Part shown: one piece after another, positions 9,571-21,151 of the stretch
How positions within the stretch are numbered: position 1 is the stretch's first letter
Layout: each line of letters starts with the position of its first letter
NCBI RefSeq assembly: GCF_008806595.1
Contig: NZ_VZRB01000002.1
Location: 1-64,000 of the forward strand
Reading direction: 5' to 3'
Origin: Streptomyces luteolifulvus
Lineage (GTDB): Bacteria > Actinomycetota > Actinomycetes > Streptomycetales > Streptomycetaceae
Length of the DNA stretch: 64,000 nucleotides
Translations under genes and position numbers: made by a program
Notes under the pieces: model-generated
The model's database searches: none
What the model saw: only the letters and a program-made list of their open reading frames with translations
Told to the model about the DNA's origin: nothing

Positions 9571-10446
9571 TCACATGTGGTGCGGCACGATCGCCACCGG
9601 GCATTCCGCGTGGTGCAGCAGCGTGTGCCCCACCCGGCCCAGCTGGAGGCCGGAATGGCCGTGCCGGCGCCGGGCGCCGACGATCAGCAGATCGGCGGCG
9701 GCCGACCGGTTCAGGAGTACCCTGCGGGCCGGTCCTTCCACTGTGACACGGCGCACATGCACGTCCGGGTGGTCCGCCATGGCGTCATGGAGCAGCGTGT
9801 CGAGCAGGGCGGACGCCCGCTCCTCGTGGTAGCGCGCCGGTTCCCCGGCGAGCAGGGGGTGGTCGGTGGTCTCGTGCGCGGGGCAGCGCCAGGCCCGTAC
9901 GACGTCCAGGACGCAGCCGCGTGCCTCGGCCTCGCGGAAGGCGAACCGTACCGCCGCACCGCAGGTCTCGGGTTCTCCGGCGCCGAGGAGGATGCGCTCA
10001 TGGGTGCCGGCGAGGCCCGCCTTGTCGCCGCGGACCACGATCACCGGGCAGTGGGCCCGGGCCGCGACGGCCAGGCCGACCGAGCCGAGGAGCATGCCCT
10101 TCAGCTCACCCCGGCCGCGCGATCCGGTCACCAGGGCGGCGGCGTTGTTGCCCTCGAGCAGCAGCGTGGACACCGCGTCCTCGGGGACCAGTTCGGCGAC
10201 GACCTTCACTTCGGGGTTGCGCAGCCGGGCGCGCTCCGCGGCGGTGCCGACGATGTTCTGAGCCGACACCTGATCGGCGGGACGCTCCAGGTTGCCCGGA
10301 CGGACGGGACCCTCGTAGCGCTCCCACAGGGAGCCGTGCACGATCCGCAGCGGCAGACCGAGCCGGGCGGCCTCGTCCACCGCCCAGTCGACCGCAAGGA
10401 GGCTCGCGTCCGATCCGTCGACGCCTACGACCAGGGGCAGTTCCAT
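9571..10446 (-). CDS. Universal stress protein, tandem UspA domains
   Basis: 291 aa. Domain 1 begins LVVGVDGSDASLLAVDWAVDEAA and has GSRGRGELKGMLLGSVG; domain 2 begins RILLGAGEPETCGAAVRFA and ends with GARRRHGHSG ... VGHTLLHHAECPVAIVPHH. Both UspA folds are complete. The start could be ATG 10446 or an in-frame GTG at 10455; the Shine-Dalgarno evidence is ambiguous (AAAGG at 11 nt or 2 nt). It heads a leftward unit with the GH65 gene. A box-like sequence (10533-10546) is about 90 bp upstream. Confidence 0.88.
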   Translation of the reverse strand: MELPLVVGVDGSDASLLAVDWAVDEAARLGLPLRIVHGSLWERYEGPVRPGNLERPADQVSAQNIVGTAAERARLRNPEVKVVAELVPEDAVSTLLLEGNNAAALVTGSRGRGELKGMLLGSVGLAVAARAHCPVIVVRGDKAGLAGTHERILLGAGEPETCGAAVRFAFREAEARGCVLDVVRAWRCPAHETTDHPLLAGEPARYHEERASALLDTLLHDAMADHPDVHVRRVTVEGPARRVLLNRSAAADLLIVGARRRHGHSGLQLGRVGHTLLHHAECPVAIVPHHM

Positions 10447-10532
10447 GCTCCTCACCGCCTTTCGCCGGGCTGCACAGCCGTGCAGCCGAAGCCTCTACCG
10501 TCACCGTCGCACCGTCGGCCGGGCGGCGGCAG

Positions 10533-10546
10533 GGGCGGTTCGGCCC
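10533..10546. promoter_or_regulatory. DevR/OsdR-like box (imperfect)
   Basis: GGGCGGTTCGGCCC: the right half matches the island consensus exactly and the left half differs at one position. It lies about 90 bp upstream of the universal stress protein start at 10446. Confidence 0.45.
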
Positions 10547-10582
10547 TCGCCGGGGGACGCTCGGCCCGGACGACCGGCTCCC

Positions 10583-10780
10583 TCAGCAGCGCGCGGACGC
10601 GTGGTGCTCCGCCGTCTCGGACCGCCGGGGTGCCTGTGGCGGCGGGCCCTGCACGCGGCGGCGCAGCAGCCGGACGGCCAGCGCGTCGAACACCGCGGTG
10701 AGGACGAATGTCACGCCCATCGCCGCGACCAGCAGGACGGCGAACCGTTCCCAGAGCTCCGGCGTCAGACTCGTACCCAC
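10583..10780 (-). CDS. Small single-pass membrane protein, unknown
   Basis: 65 aa. One hydrophobic helix (FAVLLVAAMGVTFVLTAVFDALAV) is preceded by LTPELWER and followed by a basic cytoplasmic stretch (RLLRRRVQ) and a Pro/Arg-rich tail. The GTG start was chosen for the purine-rich AGGGGAGTGGGGA upstream; the same frame is open much further, but only as low-complexity sequence. Box-like palindromes at 10853 and 10931 lie upstream, so it may belong to the same regulon. No family recognised. Confidence 0.5.
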   Translation of the reverse strand: MGTSLTPELWERFAVLLVAAMGVTFVLTAVFDALAVRLLRRRVQGPPPQAPRRSETAEHHASARC

Positions 10781-11536
10781 TGTCCCCACTCCCCTCGGGT
10801 CGGCATAGCTCCTGTCCCTTCCAGCCAACTCCCTTGCGGGCAGCGGCACATGAGCCGAACGGCCCCAGTGCGGGCGGGCAACGGTCCCTGTGCCCGGGAC
10901 CGCCGTCGCCGGCGGTCCGCGCGGATCGAAGGCCGAACGGCCCTGGCCGCTTCGCGGCTGACGTGGTGTGCTGAGAGGGACGGGAAGGATCCGGCAGAGA
11001 GACGCGGAGAAGCGGCCGGGGCCGCGCACCGCGCAATCAGGATCCGCGAGAAGCGGATGGGGTCCTTCCCGTCCTCACCTGTGCGGCCACGGCCCGCCGA
11101 CGGGCGATCACGCCCCCCACCTGCTCGGCGGGGCCCTCGCCGATCGGGGTGCCGGCGACGTCGGCGGTGCACACCACCAGGTGGCCGGTCGACGGGTCCA
11201 GCCCCCGTGACCGGCTCGACGGCCGCGCCGAGACCGTGCGGCCCATGGAGGGCGGTCGGCGGCAGCCGCAGCACGGCCGCCCCGGAAGGTGACCGGACGG
11301 CTTTCAGGTGCGGGCTCGGGCGCCCACCGCGGTGGCCACGGACGGCCCGGCGAGGCTGCGCCGCGAGAGACCCGGCTGCGGGCACCGGCGCACGCCGGGC
11401 GCACGAGCGGATCGGTGCCGAACGGGACGACCGCCCGCACGCCGCCTCGCCGTTCTCGACCCCGGCCGCCCGCATGGCCACGGTGGCTACGCCGGGCCCG
11501 GCCGCCCCTGCCTTGCCGGTGCCGGCGCCCGGCTCC
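10781..11536. other. Long gap with possible decayed coding sequence
   Basis: 756 bp with no convincing gene. It holds the two boxes above. On the minus strand, 11037-11246 can encode a 69-aa piece with natural-looking stretches (TGHLVVCTADVAGTPIGEG), and another frame around 11250-11330 reads VRSPSGAAVLRLPPTALHGPHG. These may be fragments of one eroded gene, but I cannot name the family or trace a continuous frame. Confidence 0.35.
10853..10943. promoter_or_regulatory. Two DevR/OsdR-like boxes with a hairpin between
   Basis: AGCCGAACGGCCCC (10853-10866) and GGCCGAACGGCCC (10931-10943) both show the CCGAACGGCC core. Between them GGTCCC (10883-10888) and GGGACC (10896-10901) form a perfect inverted repeat. 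They lie 70-160 bp upstream of the small membrane protein at 10780. Confidence 0.5.
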
Positions 11537-12094
11537 TCACCACCGCGACCGCGGATCACCCGACATACTGCGCCGCGTGCGATACAGACGCGTCAGCGCA
11601 ACCGTGAGGAACACCGCGACCACGCCCGCCGAGGCGGCGACCGCCCGCACGCCGTCCTCACGGTTCTCGATTCCTGCCGTCAGCAGGACGGTCGCGGTGG
11701 CCGTGCCGGCGAGGAGGCCGAGGGCGAGCAGGGTCGCGAACACGCCGTGGGCGGTGGTCGCGGCCCGGGGTGCCTCGTGGCGCAGTGCGGCCCATTGGCG
11801 GGCGGTCTCGCGGTCCTCGCGCCCGTGCTGGACGCCGGCCCGGATCCGCAGGCACCCCGAGAACGAGGTGCCCGCGGCAGCCACGGTGGCGGGCGCCGCC
11901 CACGTCTCGACGACGAGCAGGAGCAGGGCGACCGCCGCGACCGTCGTCCAGCCGCCGAGGCAGGCCGCCGCCGCGAAGCGGCGCGACAGCGGCCGGTCTG
12001 CGCCCGCGCGCAGATCGGCGAGGGCGGGGAGGTACCAGACGCTGCCGGCGGCGGTCAGCAGCGCGGCGCCGAGCGCGGGGACGGCATGGGACAC
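11537..12094 (-). CDS. Membrane protein, unknown, coupled to ctaD
   Basis: 185 aa with about four hydrophobic helices (ALGAALLTAAGSVWYLPAL; LGGWTTVAAVALLLLVVE; GVFATLLALGLLAGTATATVLL; AVAASAGVVAVFLTVALTRLY). The GTG start is 7 nt beyond the ctaD stop, so the two are probably co-translated. It is too dissimilar to call oxidase subunit II, III or IV, although its position invites that idea. The polar middle (HGREDRETARQWAAL) is unusual for a small oxidase subunit. Confidence 0.6.
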   Translation of the reverse strand: MSHAVPALGAALLTAAGSVWYLPALADLRAGADRPLSRRFAAAACLGGWTTVAAVALLLLVVETWAAPATVAAAGTSFSGCLRIRAGVQHGREDRETARQWAALRHEAPRAATTAHGVFATLLALGLLAGTATATVLLTAGIENREDGVRAVAASAGVVAVFLTVALTRLYRTRRSMSGDPRSRW

Positions 12095-12101
12095 GGCCCG
12101 C

Positions 12102-13811
12102 TCACCGCGCCTCGAGTGCGGCGAGCTCGGGGTGGTGCACATCGAACGCCGGGGACTCGGAGCGGATGCGCGGCAGGCGGGCGAAGTTGTGGCGCGGCGG
12201 CGGGCAGGAGGTGGCCCATTCGAGCGAACGGCCGTAGCCCCAGGGGTCGTCGACGTCGACGCGCTTGCCGTACTTCGCCGTCTTCCAGACGTTGTAGAGG
12301 AACGGCAGGAGCGACAGACCGAGCAGGAAGGACCCGATCGTGGAGAGGGTGTTGAGCGCGGTGAAGCCGTCGGCGGCGAGGTAGTCGGCGTAGCGGCGCG
12401 GCATGCCCTCGGCGCCGAGCCAGTGCTGGACGAGGAAGGTGAGATGGAAGCCGACCGTCAGCGTCCAGAAGGTGATCTTCCCAAGGCGTTCGTCCAGCAT
12501 CTTCCCGGTGAACTTCGGCCACCAGAAGTGGAACCCGGCGAACATCGCGTACACGACGGTCCCGAAGAGCGTGTAGTGGAAGTGCGCCACGACGAAGTAC
12601 GAGTCCGAGACGTGGAAGTCCAGCGGCGGCGCGGCCAGGATCACGCCCGTGAGCCCGCCGAAGGTGAAGGTCACCAGGAAGCCGGTCGCCCACAGCATGG
12701 GCGTCTCGAAGCTCAGCGAGCCCTTCCACATGGTGCCGATCCAGTTGAAGAACTTCACGCCGGTGGGCACCGCGATCAGGAACGTCATGAAGGCGAAGAA
12801 CGGCAGCAGGACACCGCCGGTGACGTACATGTGGTGGGCCCACACGGTGACGGACAGGCCGGCGATGGCGATGGTGGCGGCGACCAGGCCCATGTAGCCG
12901 AACATCGGCTTGCGTGCGAAGACGGGTATGACCTCGCTGATGATGCCGAAGAACGGCAGCGCCAGGACGTAGACCTCGGGGTGGCCGAAGAACCAGAACA
13001 GGTGCTGCCACAGCAGCGCTCCGCCGTTCGCGGCGTCGAAGATGTGGCTGCCGAACTTGCGGTCGCATTCGAGGGCGAACAGCGCGGCGGCGAGCACGGG
13101 GAAGACGATCAGGATCAGTACGCCGGTCAGCAGCACGTTCCAGGTGAAGACCGGCATGCGGAACATGGTCATGCCGGGCGCGCGCATACAGATGATGGTG
13201 GTGATGAAGTTGACCGCGCCCAGGATCGATCCGAACCCGGAGAGCGCGACGCCCATGATCCACATGTCGGCGCCGATGCCCGGTGAGTGCACGGAGTCGG
13301 ACAGCGGGGCGTACAGGAACCAGCCGAAGTCCGCGGCGCCCTGCGGGGTGAGGAAGCCGCCGGCGGCTATGAGGGAGCCGAACAGGAACAGCCAGTAGGC
13401 CAGCATGTTCAGCCGGGGGAAGGCGACGTCGGGGGCGCCGATCTGCAGCGGCATCAGCCAGTTGGCGAAGCCGGTGAACAGCGGCATCGCGAACAGCAGC
13501 AGCATGATCGAGCCGTGCATGGTGAACGCCTGGTTGAACTGCTCGTTCGAGACGATCTGCAGGCCGGGCCGGGCGAGCTCGGCCCGCATCACCAGCGCCA
13601 GCGCGCCGCCCACGAGGAAGAACGCGAACGCCGACACCAGGTACATCGTCCCGATCTTCTTGTGATCGGTCGTCGTCAGCCAATCGATCACGACCCCTCT
13701 GGTCCGCGGTCGCACGGCAGGAGGCCCTGATACGGTCCCGGCGGCCCCGGGCCGGACGGTCCCGGCATCTCCTGGACTCTGTGTGCGGCCCTGCACCCTC
13801 TTGACGTCCAC
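12102..13811 (-). CDS. ctaD: Cytochrome c oxidase subunit I (aa3 type), solitary paralogue
   Basis: About 569 aa, 12 membrane helices. Haem-copper ligands are visible: TMHGSIM (low-spin haem His), FFGHPEVY (CuB His with the crosslinked Tyr), VWAHHMYV (CuB His pair), and VVAHFHY (haem ligands). The C-terminus is typical of Streptomyces CtaD ([12 protein letters not shown]). The start is uncertain: GTG 13811 has CTGGAGG 10 nt upstream and gives an N-terminus near family length; GTG 13715 or 13691 would be shorter. No ctaC, ctaE or qcr gene is nearby, so this is a spare subunit I that must borrow subunits or work differently. Two DevR-type boxes lie about 115-155 bp upstream. Confidence 0.88.
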   Translation of the reverse strand: MDVKRVQGRTQSPGDAGTVRPGAAGTVSGPPAVRPRTRGVVIDWLTTTDHKKIGTMYLVSAFAFFLVGGALALVMRAELARPGLQIVSNEQFNQAFTMHGSIMLLLFAMPLFTGFANWLMPLQIGAPDVAFPRLNMLAYWLFLFGSLIAAGGFLTPQGAADFGWFLYAPLSDSVHSPGIGADMWIMGVALSGFGSILGAVNFITTIICMRAPGMTMFRMPVFTWNVLLTGVLILIVFPVLAAALFALECDRKFGSHIFDAANGGALLWQHLFWFFGHPEVYVLALPFFGIISEVIPVFARKPMFGYMGLVAATIAIAGLSVTVWAHHMYVTGGVLLPFFAFMTFLIAVPTGVKFFNWIGTMWKGSLSFETPMLWATGFLVTFTFGGLTGVILAAPPLDFHVSDSYFVVAHFHYTLFGTVVYAMFAGFHFWWPKFTGKMLDERLGKITFWTLTVGFHLTFLVQHWLGAEGMPRRYADYLAADGFTALNTLSTIGSFLLGLSLLPFLYNVWKTAKYGKRVDVDDPWGYGRSLEWATSCPPPRHNFARLPRIRSESPAFDVHHPELAALEAR

Positions 13812-13927
13812 CGGGACGTGACCTCCAGCTCTGGCACGGATCGGGAAACACCGGGAGGGCCGGACAGTGCGGGGGAGCCGGCCCTTCCCGGCAGCCCTCA
13901 TGATCACGGGCGGGGACCCGGGCCCCT

Positions 13928-13967
13928 AGGGCCGAACAGTCCCTGACCGCCCAGGGCCGAAGGTCCC
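13928..13967. promoter_or_regulatory. Two DevR/OsdR-like boxes upstream of ctaD
   Basis: AGGGCCGAACAGTCCCT (13928-13944) and GGGCCGAAGGTCCC (13954-13967, flanked by A and T) sit with centres about 25 bp apart. They face the ctaD start across about 120 bp. Confidence 0.65.
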
Positions 13968-13971
13968 TGTT

Positions 13972-14481
13972 TCAGAGCTGCGTCTGCCAGTGGGGTCCCG
14001 GCACACGTGTCTCCCGCGTGGCGCCGCGGGGCCACACCACCTCGACCGGGATGCCGCGCGACCGGGCGTAGGCCACGAGATGGGCGGTGGCGTCCCGGCC
14101 GTCGGAGGGCGAGCCGTCCCAGACCGCGAGCACCTTCAGGCTTCCGGCGACGAGACGCTCGTCGGCGCCGATGCAGGCGGCTCGGTCGGCGGGATCGAAG
14201 CCCAGCAGCCGGACCTGCTCGGCCAGCAGCAGCAGTTCCGCCGCTCCCGACCGGTCGGGTTCGGGCAGGACGGCGGGCACCGAGCGCTCGGTCGGCAGCA
14301 GCACCACGAGCCTGCGTCCCGCCGCGCGCACCGCCCGCCCGAACACGACGGGCAGCCCGGCCCCGGCGCGTACGAGACCAGCGGCGCCCTCCGTGAAGCG
14401 CCCGAGGCGGCCGAGCAGTTCGGCCTCCACCAACTCCAGCGTCGCCGCGGTCAGATCCGCGTGCCCCACCGCGACGATCAC
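13972..14481 (-). CDS. SLOG-like/Rossmann protein, unknown
   Basis: 169 aa. It opens VIVAVGHADLTAATLELVEAEL, like the GHRDLT start of SLOG/TIR-like nucleotide-sensing folds. It ends with LKVLAVWDGSP.DGRDATAHLVAYARSRGIPVEVVWP, a closing pattern shared by that group. The middle has VVLLPTERSVPAVLP and FDPADRAACIGADE. SLOG folds bind nucleotide-like ligands; no ligand is known here. The GTG start follows GGGTGGCGCG. A DevR-type box lies about 100 bp upstream (14579-14593), so it probably belongs to the hypoxia regulon. Confidence 0.7.
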   Translation of the reverse strand: MIVAVGHADLTAATLELVEAELLGRLGRFTEGAAGLVRAGAGLPVVFGRAVRAAGRRLVVLLPTERSVPAVLPEPDRSGAAELLLLAEQVRLLGFDPADRAACIGADERLVAGSLKVLAVWDGSPSDGRDATAHLVAYARSRGIPVEVVWPRGATRETRVPGPHWQTQL

Positions 14482-14578
14482 CGCGCCACCCGGGCGGTCG
14501 TCTTCCCCAGCATGCCTGTCCTCCTGCCCTGAACGAGTACGCGAAGGCAGTGAACCGAGGCGTGGGCGTCGTGCGGTA

Positions 14579-14593
14579 GGGCCGAACGGTCCC
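14579..14593. promoter_or_regulatory. DevR/OsdR-like box
   Basis: GGGCCGAACGGTCCC, between the end of adhP and the start of the SLOG-like gene, about 100 bp before the latter. Confidence 0.65.
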
Positions 14594-14603
14594 CCGGAGG
14601 GGC

Positions 14604-15629
14604 TCATCGGGAGGACTGGAAGTCGAACACCAGCCGTGCTTCCGCCCGTCCGCCGAGGACCTCGTCGAAGGACTCGTTGACCTGCTCCAGGCGCCGCGGT
14701 TCGGCGATCACCTCGGTGCGTCCGGCCGCGTGCAGCGCGAACACCTCGGCCAGGTCCTGGCGGGTGCCGACGATGGAGCCGATGACGGAGATCCCGAACA
14801 GCACCGTCTCGAAGATCGGTACGTCGATCGCCGCATTGTCGGCCGGAAGCCCGACCATCACCAGGCGTCCGCCCCGGTTCAGCGACCGGTAGGCCTGCTC
14901 GAACGCCTTGGGCGCGGCGGCGAGCACGACGGCCACGTCCGCGCCCCCGGCTTCCTTGATCTCCTCGACCGGGTCGTGGGTGCGGGCGTCGACGAGCTGG
15001 TCCGCGCCGAGCCGGCCCGCCAGTTCCAGCTTGTCGGCTTCGAGGTCGACGGCGGTGACGAGTCCGCCCACCAGACGCGCGTACTGGACGGCCAGGTGCC
15101 CGAGGCCGCCGATGCCGAAGACGGCTACCCGTTCGGCCGGGACCACACGGGCGACCTTGATCGCCTTGTACGTGGTGACGCCCGCGCAGGTCAGCGGCGC
15201 CGCCTCGAACGAGGACACGCCGTCGGGCACTTGGACGACCGCGCCCGCGTCGGCGACGGCGTACTCTGCGTAGCAACCGTCCACGGAGTAGCCGGAGTTG
15301 ACCTGGCTCTCGCAGAGGGTCTCCCATCCGGAGACGCAGTAGCGGCAGGTGCCGCAGGACGAGCCGAGCCACGGGACGGCGACCCGCTTGCCGACCAGGT
15401 CGGAGGAGACGCCCGCGCCCACGGCGGTGACCGGTCCGACGCCCTCGTGGCCGGGGATGAACGGCGGCTGCGGCTTGACCGGCCAGTCGCCGTGGGCCGC
15501 GTGGATGTCGGTGTGGCAGAGGCCGGAGGCCTCCATGCGGACGAGCACCTGGCCGGGGCCGGGCTCGGGGACGGGCAGGTCCCGGATCTCCAGGGGCTTT
15601 CCGAGGTCGGTGACGACTGCTGCCTTCAT
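14604..15629 (-). CDS. adhP: Zinc-dependent alcohol dehydrogenase, AdhP type
   Basis: 341 aa. Catalytic zinc ligands are visible as Cys38 (GLCHTD) and His61-Glu62 (GHEGVG); structural zinc Cys at 92, 95, 98 and 106 (CGTCRYC ... C). The NAD-binding GIGGLGHLAVQYA follows near residue 175. AdhP oxidises alcohols or reduces aldehydes with NAD(H); under oxygen limitation acetaldehyde reduction would regenerate NAD+. The ATG is preceded by GAGAGGAAGCAC. It lies 60 bp downstream of gap in the same direction and has no box of its own, so the two are likely co-transcribed. Confidence 0.9.
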   Translation of the reverse strand: MKAAVVTDLGKPLEIRDLPVPEPGPGQVLVRMEASGLCHTDIHAAHGDWPVKPQPPFIPGHEGVGPVTAVGAGVSSDLVGKRVAVPWLGSSCGTCRYCVSGWETLCESQVNSGYSVDGCYAEYAVADAGAVVQVPDGVSSFEAAPLTCAGVTTYKAIKVARVVPAERVAVFGIGGLGHLAVQYARLVGGLVTAVDLEADKLELAGRLGADQLVDARTHDPVEEIKEAGGADVAVVLAAAPKAFEQAYRSLNRGGRLVMVGLPADNAAIDVPIFETVLFGISVIGSIVGTRQDLAEVFALHAAGRTEVIAEPRRLEQVNESFDEVLGGRAEARLVFDFQSSR

Positions 15630-15689
15630 GTGCTTCCTCTCCTCAACCGGAGGTGTTCCGGTGTGTGTTGGCCGGTCGGCGGGCGGCGG

Positions 15690-16718
15690 TCAGCCGCGCG
15701 GCAGCCGGGCGGCCACGTACTCGGTGAGGTCGAGCAGCCGGTTGGTGTAGCCCCATTCGTTGTCGTACCAGCCGAACACCTTGACCAGGTCGCCATGGGC
15801 CTGGGTGAGCGGGGCGTCCAGGACGCAGGAGGCGGGGTCGCCGACGATGTCGCGGGAGACGATCGGGGCGTCCGAGACCCGCAGAACGCCCTTGAGGGGG
15901 CCGTCGGCGGCCTCCCGGAAGGCGGCGTTGACCTCGTCGGCGGTCACGGACCGCTCCAGGACGATGCTCAGGTCGGTCAGCGAGCCGTCCTCGACGGGCA
16001 CGCGTACGGCGATGCCGTCCAGGGTGCCGGCCAGCTCGGGCAGGACGAGCCCGACGGCGCGCGCGGCACCGGTGCTGGTGGGAATGATGTTGACGGCGGC
16101 GCTGCGGCCGCGCCGGAGGTCCTTGTGCGGACCGTCCAGTACCACCTGGTCGTTGGTGTAGCCGTGGATGGTGGTCATCAGCCCCTTGACCAGGCCGAAG
16201 TGCTCGTCGAGCACCTTGACCATGGGCGCCACGCAGTTGGTGGTGCAGGAGGCGTTGGAGACGACGTCGTGCCGCTCCGGGTCGTAGGTGTCCTCGTTGA
16301 CACCCATCACGACGGTGGCGTCGACGTCCTTGCCCGGCACGGACAGCAGCACCTTCTGGGCGCCGCCGTTCAGGTGCTGCCCGGCGGCCTCGCGGGTGCG
16401 GAAGCGGCCGGTGGACTCGATGACGATGCCGACGCCGAGGCCGGCCCAGTCCAGGGCGGCCGGGTCGCGTTCGGCGGTCACGGCGACACGGTGCCCGTCG
16501 ACGGTGATCGAGGTGTCGTCGTGTTCGACGGTGCGGTGCAGACGCCCGTAGGTCGAGTCGTGTGCCAGCAGATGGGCCAGCGTGGCCGGAGACGTGAGGT
16601 CGTTGACCGCCACGACCTCGACGGGGGTGCCGGTCGCGGTCTCGGCGCGCTCCAGAACACAGCGCAGGTAGTTGCGGCCGATGCGGCCGAAGCCGTTGAT
16701 GCCCACGCGCACGCTCAT
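15690..16718 (-). CDS. gap: Glyceraldehyde-3-phosphate dehydrogenase, type I
   Basis: 342 aa, the normal length. The N-terminus VRVGINGFGRIGRNYLR is the NAD-binding Rossmann signature. The catalytic Cys158 is in SNASCTTNCVAP. The enzyme converts glyceraldehyde 3-phosphate to 1,3-bisphosphoglycerate with NAD+. It is not beside pgk/tpiA, so it is an accessory copy. The pairing with adhP gives an NADH-producing and an NADH-consuming step in one unit. GGGAGGAC precedes the ATG, and a DevR-type box (16820-16833) lies about 100 bp upstream. Confidence 0.92.
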   Translation of the reverse strand: MSVRVGINGFGRIGRNYLRCVLERAETATGTPVEVVAVNDLTSPATLAHLLAHDSTYGRLHRTVEHDDTSITVDGHRVAVTAERDPAALDWAGLGVGIVIESTGRFRTREAAGQHLNGGAQKVLLSVPGKDVDATVVMGVNEDTYDPERHDVVSNASCTTNCVAPMVKVLDEHFGLVKGLMTTIHGYTNDQVVLDGPHKDLRRGRSAAVNIIPTSTGAARAVGLVLPELAGTLDGIAVRVPVEDGSLTDLSIVLERSVTADEVNAAFREAADGPLKGVLRVSDAPIVSRDIVGDPASCVLDAPLTQAHGDLVKVFGWYDNEWGYTNRLLDLTEYVAARLPRG

Positions 16719-16819
16719 GTCCGTCGTCCTCCCGGGTCGGTGCCCGGTGGTCTCCGGGCCGCGCCTCAAGCCTGTCGGCCGGGGAGGGGCTGAGCTTGGG
16801 CCGTAAGGGGGCGGGCCGC

Positions 16820-16833
16820 GGGCCGAACGTCCC
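16820..16833. promoter_or_regulatory. DevR/OsdR-like box
   Basis: GGGCCGAACGTCCC between gap and the downstream end of the response regulator gene; likely operator of the gap-adhP unit. Confidence 0.6.
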
Positions 16834-16849
16834 GTGGCCCGCCCCGGCG

Positions 16850-17542
16850 TCAGTGTCCTTCCTGCCGGAGCCGGTCCTGGACCTGGGTGGCGATCACCGC
16901 GGCCTGGATGCGCCGCTCCACCCCCAGCTTCGCCAGCAGCCGCGAGATGTGGTTCTTCACCGTCTTCTCCGCCAGATACAACCGCTGCCCGATCTGCCGG
17001 TTGGTCAGCCCCTCACCGATCAGCGCCAGGATCTCCCGCTCCCGCTCCGTCAGCCCCGGCAACGCATCAGGCTCCGGCTCCTTCTCCTGCTCACCCCGCA
17101 GCCGCGCCATCAGCTTCGCCGTCGCACTCGGATCCAGCAACGACTGCCCCGCCGCCACCGTCCGCACCGCCGACACCAGATCCGACCCCTGGATCTGCTT
17201 CAGCACATACCCCGACGCCCCCGCCATGATCGAGTCCAGCAACGCCTCCTCGTCATCGAACGACGTCAGCATCAGACACGCCAGCTCCGGCATCCGCGAC
17301 CGCAGCTCCCGGCACACACTCACCCCGTCCCCGTCCGGCAGCCGCACATCCAGCACCGCCACCTGCGGACGCAACGCCGGCACCCGCACCAGCGCCTGCT
17401 CCGCCGTCCCCGCCTCACCGACCACCGTGATGTCCGGCTCGTCGTCCAGCAGGTCATGCACCCCCCGCCGCACCACCTCGTGATCGTCCAGCAGGAAGAC
17501 CCGGATCGGGTCACCGCCGCCCGTCCGCTCCACGTCCGCCAT
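16850..17542 (-). CDS. LuxR/NarL-family response regulator, DevR/OsdR-like
   Basis: 230 aa. Receiver domain with the acidic pair Asp19-Asp20, phospho-acceptor Asp65 ([11 protein letters not shown]), Thr93 and Lys115. LuxR-type helix-turn-helix at about residues 165-225 ([25 protein letters not shown] ... [15 protein letters not shown]). The receiver-HTH layout and the segment after Lys115 resemble DevR/DosR, the hypoxia/NO regulator of M. tuberculosis, and OsdR of S. coelicolor. The gene sits inside a field of matching palindromes, three of them in its own promoter region, so it is the natural candidate for their binder and probably autoregulates. No histidine kinase is adjacent. Confidence 0.9.
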   Translation of the reverse strand: MADVERTGGGDPIRVFLLDDHEVVRRGVHDLLDDEPDITVVGEAGTAEQALVRVPALRPQVAVLDVRLPDGDGVSVCRELRSRMPELACLMLTSFDDEEALLDSIMAGASGYVLKQIQGSDLVSAVRTVAAGQSLLDPSATAKLMARLRGEQEKEPEPDALPGLTEREREILALIGEGLTNRQIGQRLYLAEKTVKNHISRLLAKLGVERRIQAAVIATQVQDRLRQEGH

Positions 17543-17627
17543 CCCACAACTCCCTCACACATCGCGCACCGCCGCCCGGCCACGCAAACGACGGCGCTCC
17601 TACCCACCAAGATCATGCCCCGCGCCC

Positions 17628-17686
17628 GGGCCGAACGGCCAGGGACCAACGGCCCCCATTCCACCCCGGCCAGGGCCGACCGGTCC
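17628..17686. promoter_or_regulatory. Three DevR/OsdR-like boxes in a divergent promoter
   Basis: GGGCCGAACGGCC (17628-17640), GGGACCAACGGCCC (17642-17655) and GGGCCGACCGGTCC (17673-17686) lie between the response regulator (start 17542, leftward) and ppdK (start 17788, rightward). This is the densest cluster in the window. Confidence 0.75.
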
Positions 17687-17787
17687 GCGGGACGGGACCG
17701 CCGGTACCTGCCGTGCTTCCGGTCCCGGCACCACGCTGGAAGTGACCAGTCCACCATGCCCCGGTCCCAGCGGAGGAGCGCACCGTC

Positions 17788-20484
<2,697 letters not shown>

Positions 20485-20518
20485 ACAGCCCCCGGAAGCC
20501 GCGAAGGAGGAGGATGCC

Positions 20519-21148
20519 GTGAAGACCCGGACCGTCGGCGAGGTGATGACCCGCGAGGTCGTCCAGGCACAGCGGGCGACACCGTTCAAGGAGGTGGTCC
20601 GGCTGCTGGACCGGCACCGGATCAGCGGGCTGCCGGTCGTCGACCACGACGACAAGGTGCTCGGGGTGGTCTCCGGGAGCGATCTGATGCGCGGACACGC
20701 GGCACGCGCCACCACGGCGGCGGAGCTGATGTCGACGCCCGCGATCACCATCCACCCGGAACAGGACGTCGCGGACGCCGCGCGGATGATGGAGCGTCAT
20801 GCCATCGAGCGGCTGCCCGTGGTGGACGAGGAGGACCGTCTCATCGGCATCGCCACCCGCCGTGACCTGCTGCGGATCTTTCTCCGTACGGACGAGGAGA
20901 TCCGCCGGCAGGTGATCGACGACATCCTCACCGGCGTGCTGCGCCTGCCGCCGGGCGCGGTCTTCGTGTCCGTGCGGGACGGCATGGTCACGCTGGACGG
21001 CCGGGTGGAGCTGCGCAGCGACATCCCGCTGGCGGTCCGGTCGACATGGCAGGTGGAGGCGGTCATCGGTGTGGTCAACAGTCTGACGTTCCGCGTCGAC
21101 GACATCTCACCGGCCGGGCACGTCTCCTCGGCCGGAGGGAGGAGCTGA
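20519..21148 (+). CDS. CBS-CBS-BON domain protein
   Basis: 209 aa. Two CBS motifs (TVGEVMTREVV ... ISGLPVVDHDDKVLGVVSGSDL; TAAELMSTPAITI ... IERLPVVDEEDRLIGIATRRDLL) are followed by a C-terminal BON-like segment (GAVFVSVRDGMVTLDGRVE). CBS pairs bind adenosine nucleotides and BON modules often associate with membranes. Small CBS-pair proteins such as Hrp1 belong to the DosR regulon. The GTG start follows GGAGGAGG. The gene is 34 bp after ppdK and probably in its transcript. Paralogues occur at 36868-37599 and 46213-46842. Confidence 0.85.
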   Translation: MKTRTVGEVMTREVVQAQRATPFKEVVRLLDRHRISGLPVVDHDDKVLGVVSGSDLMRGHAARATTAAELMSTPAITIHPEQDVADAARMMERHAIERLPVVDEEDRLIGIATRRDLLRIFLRTDEEIRRQVIDDILTGVLRLPPGAVFVSVRDGMVTLDGRVELRSDIPLAVRSTWQVEAVIGVVNSLTFRVDDISPAGHVSSAGGRS

Positions 21149-21151
21149 ACC

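Noticed and set aside
11289..13286. 665-codon open frame on the plus strand
   Set aside because: Antisense to ctaD and its partner; no domain and no ribosome site.
14730..16793. 687-codon plus-strand ORF
   Set aside because: Antisense to adhP and gap.
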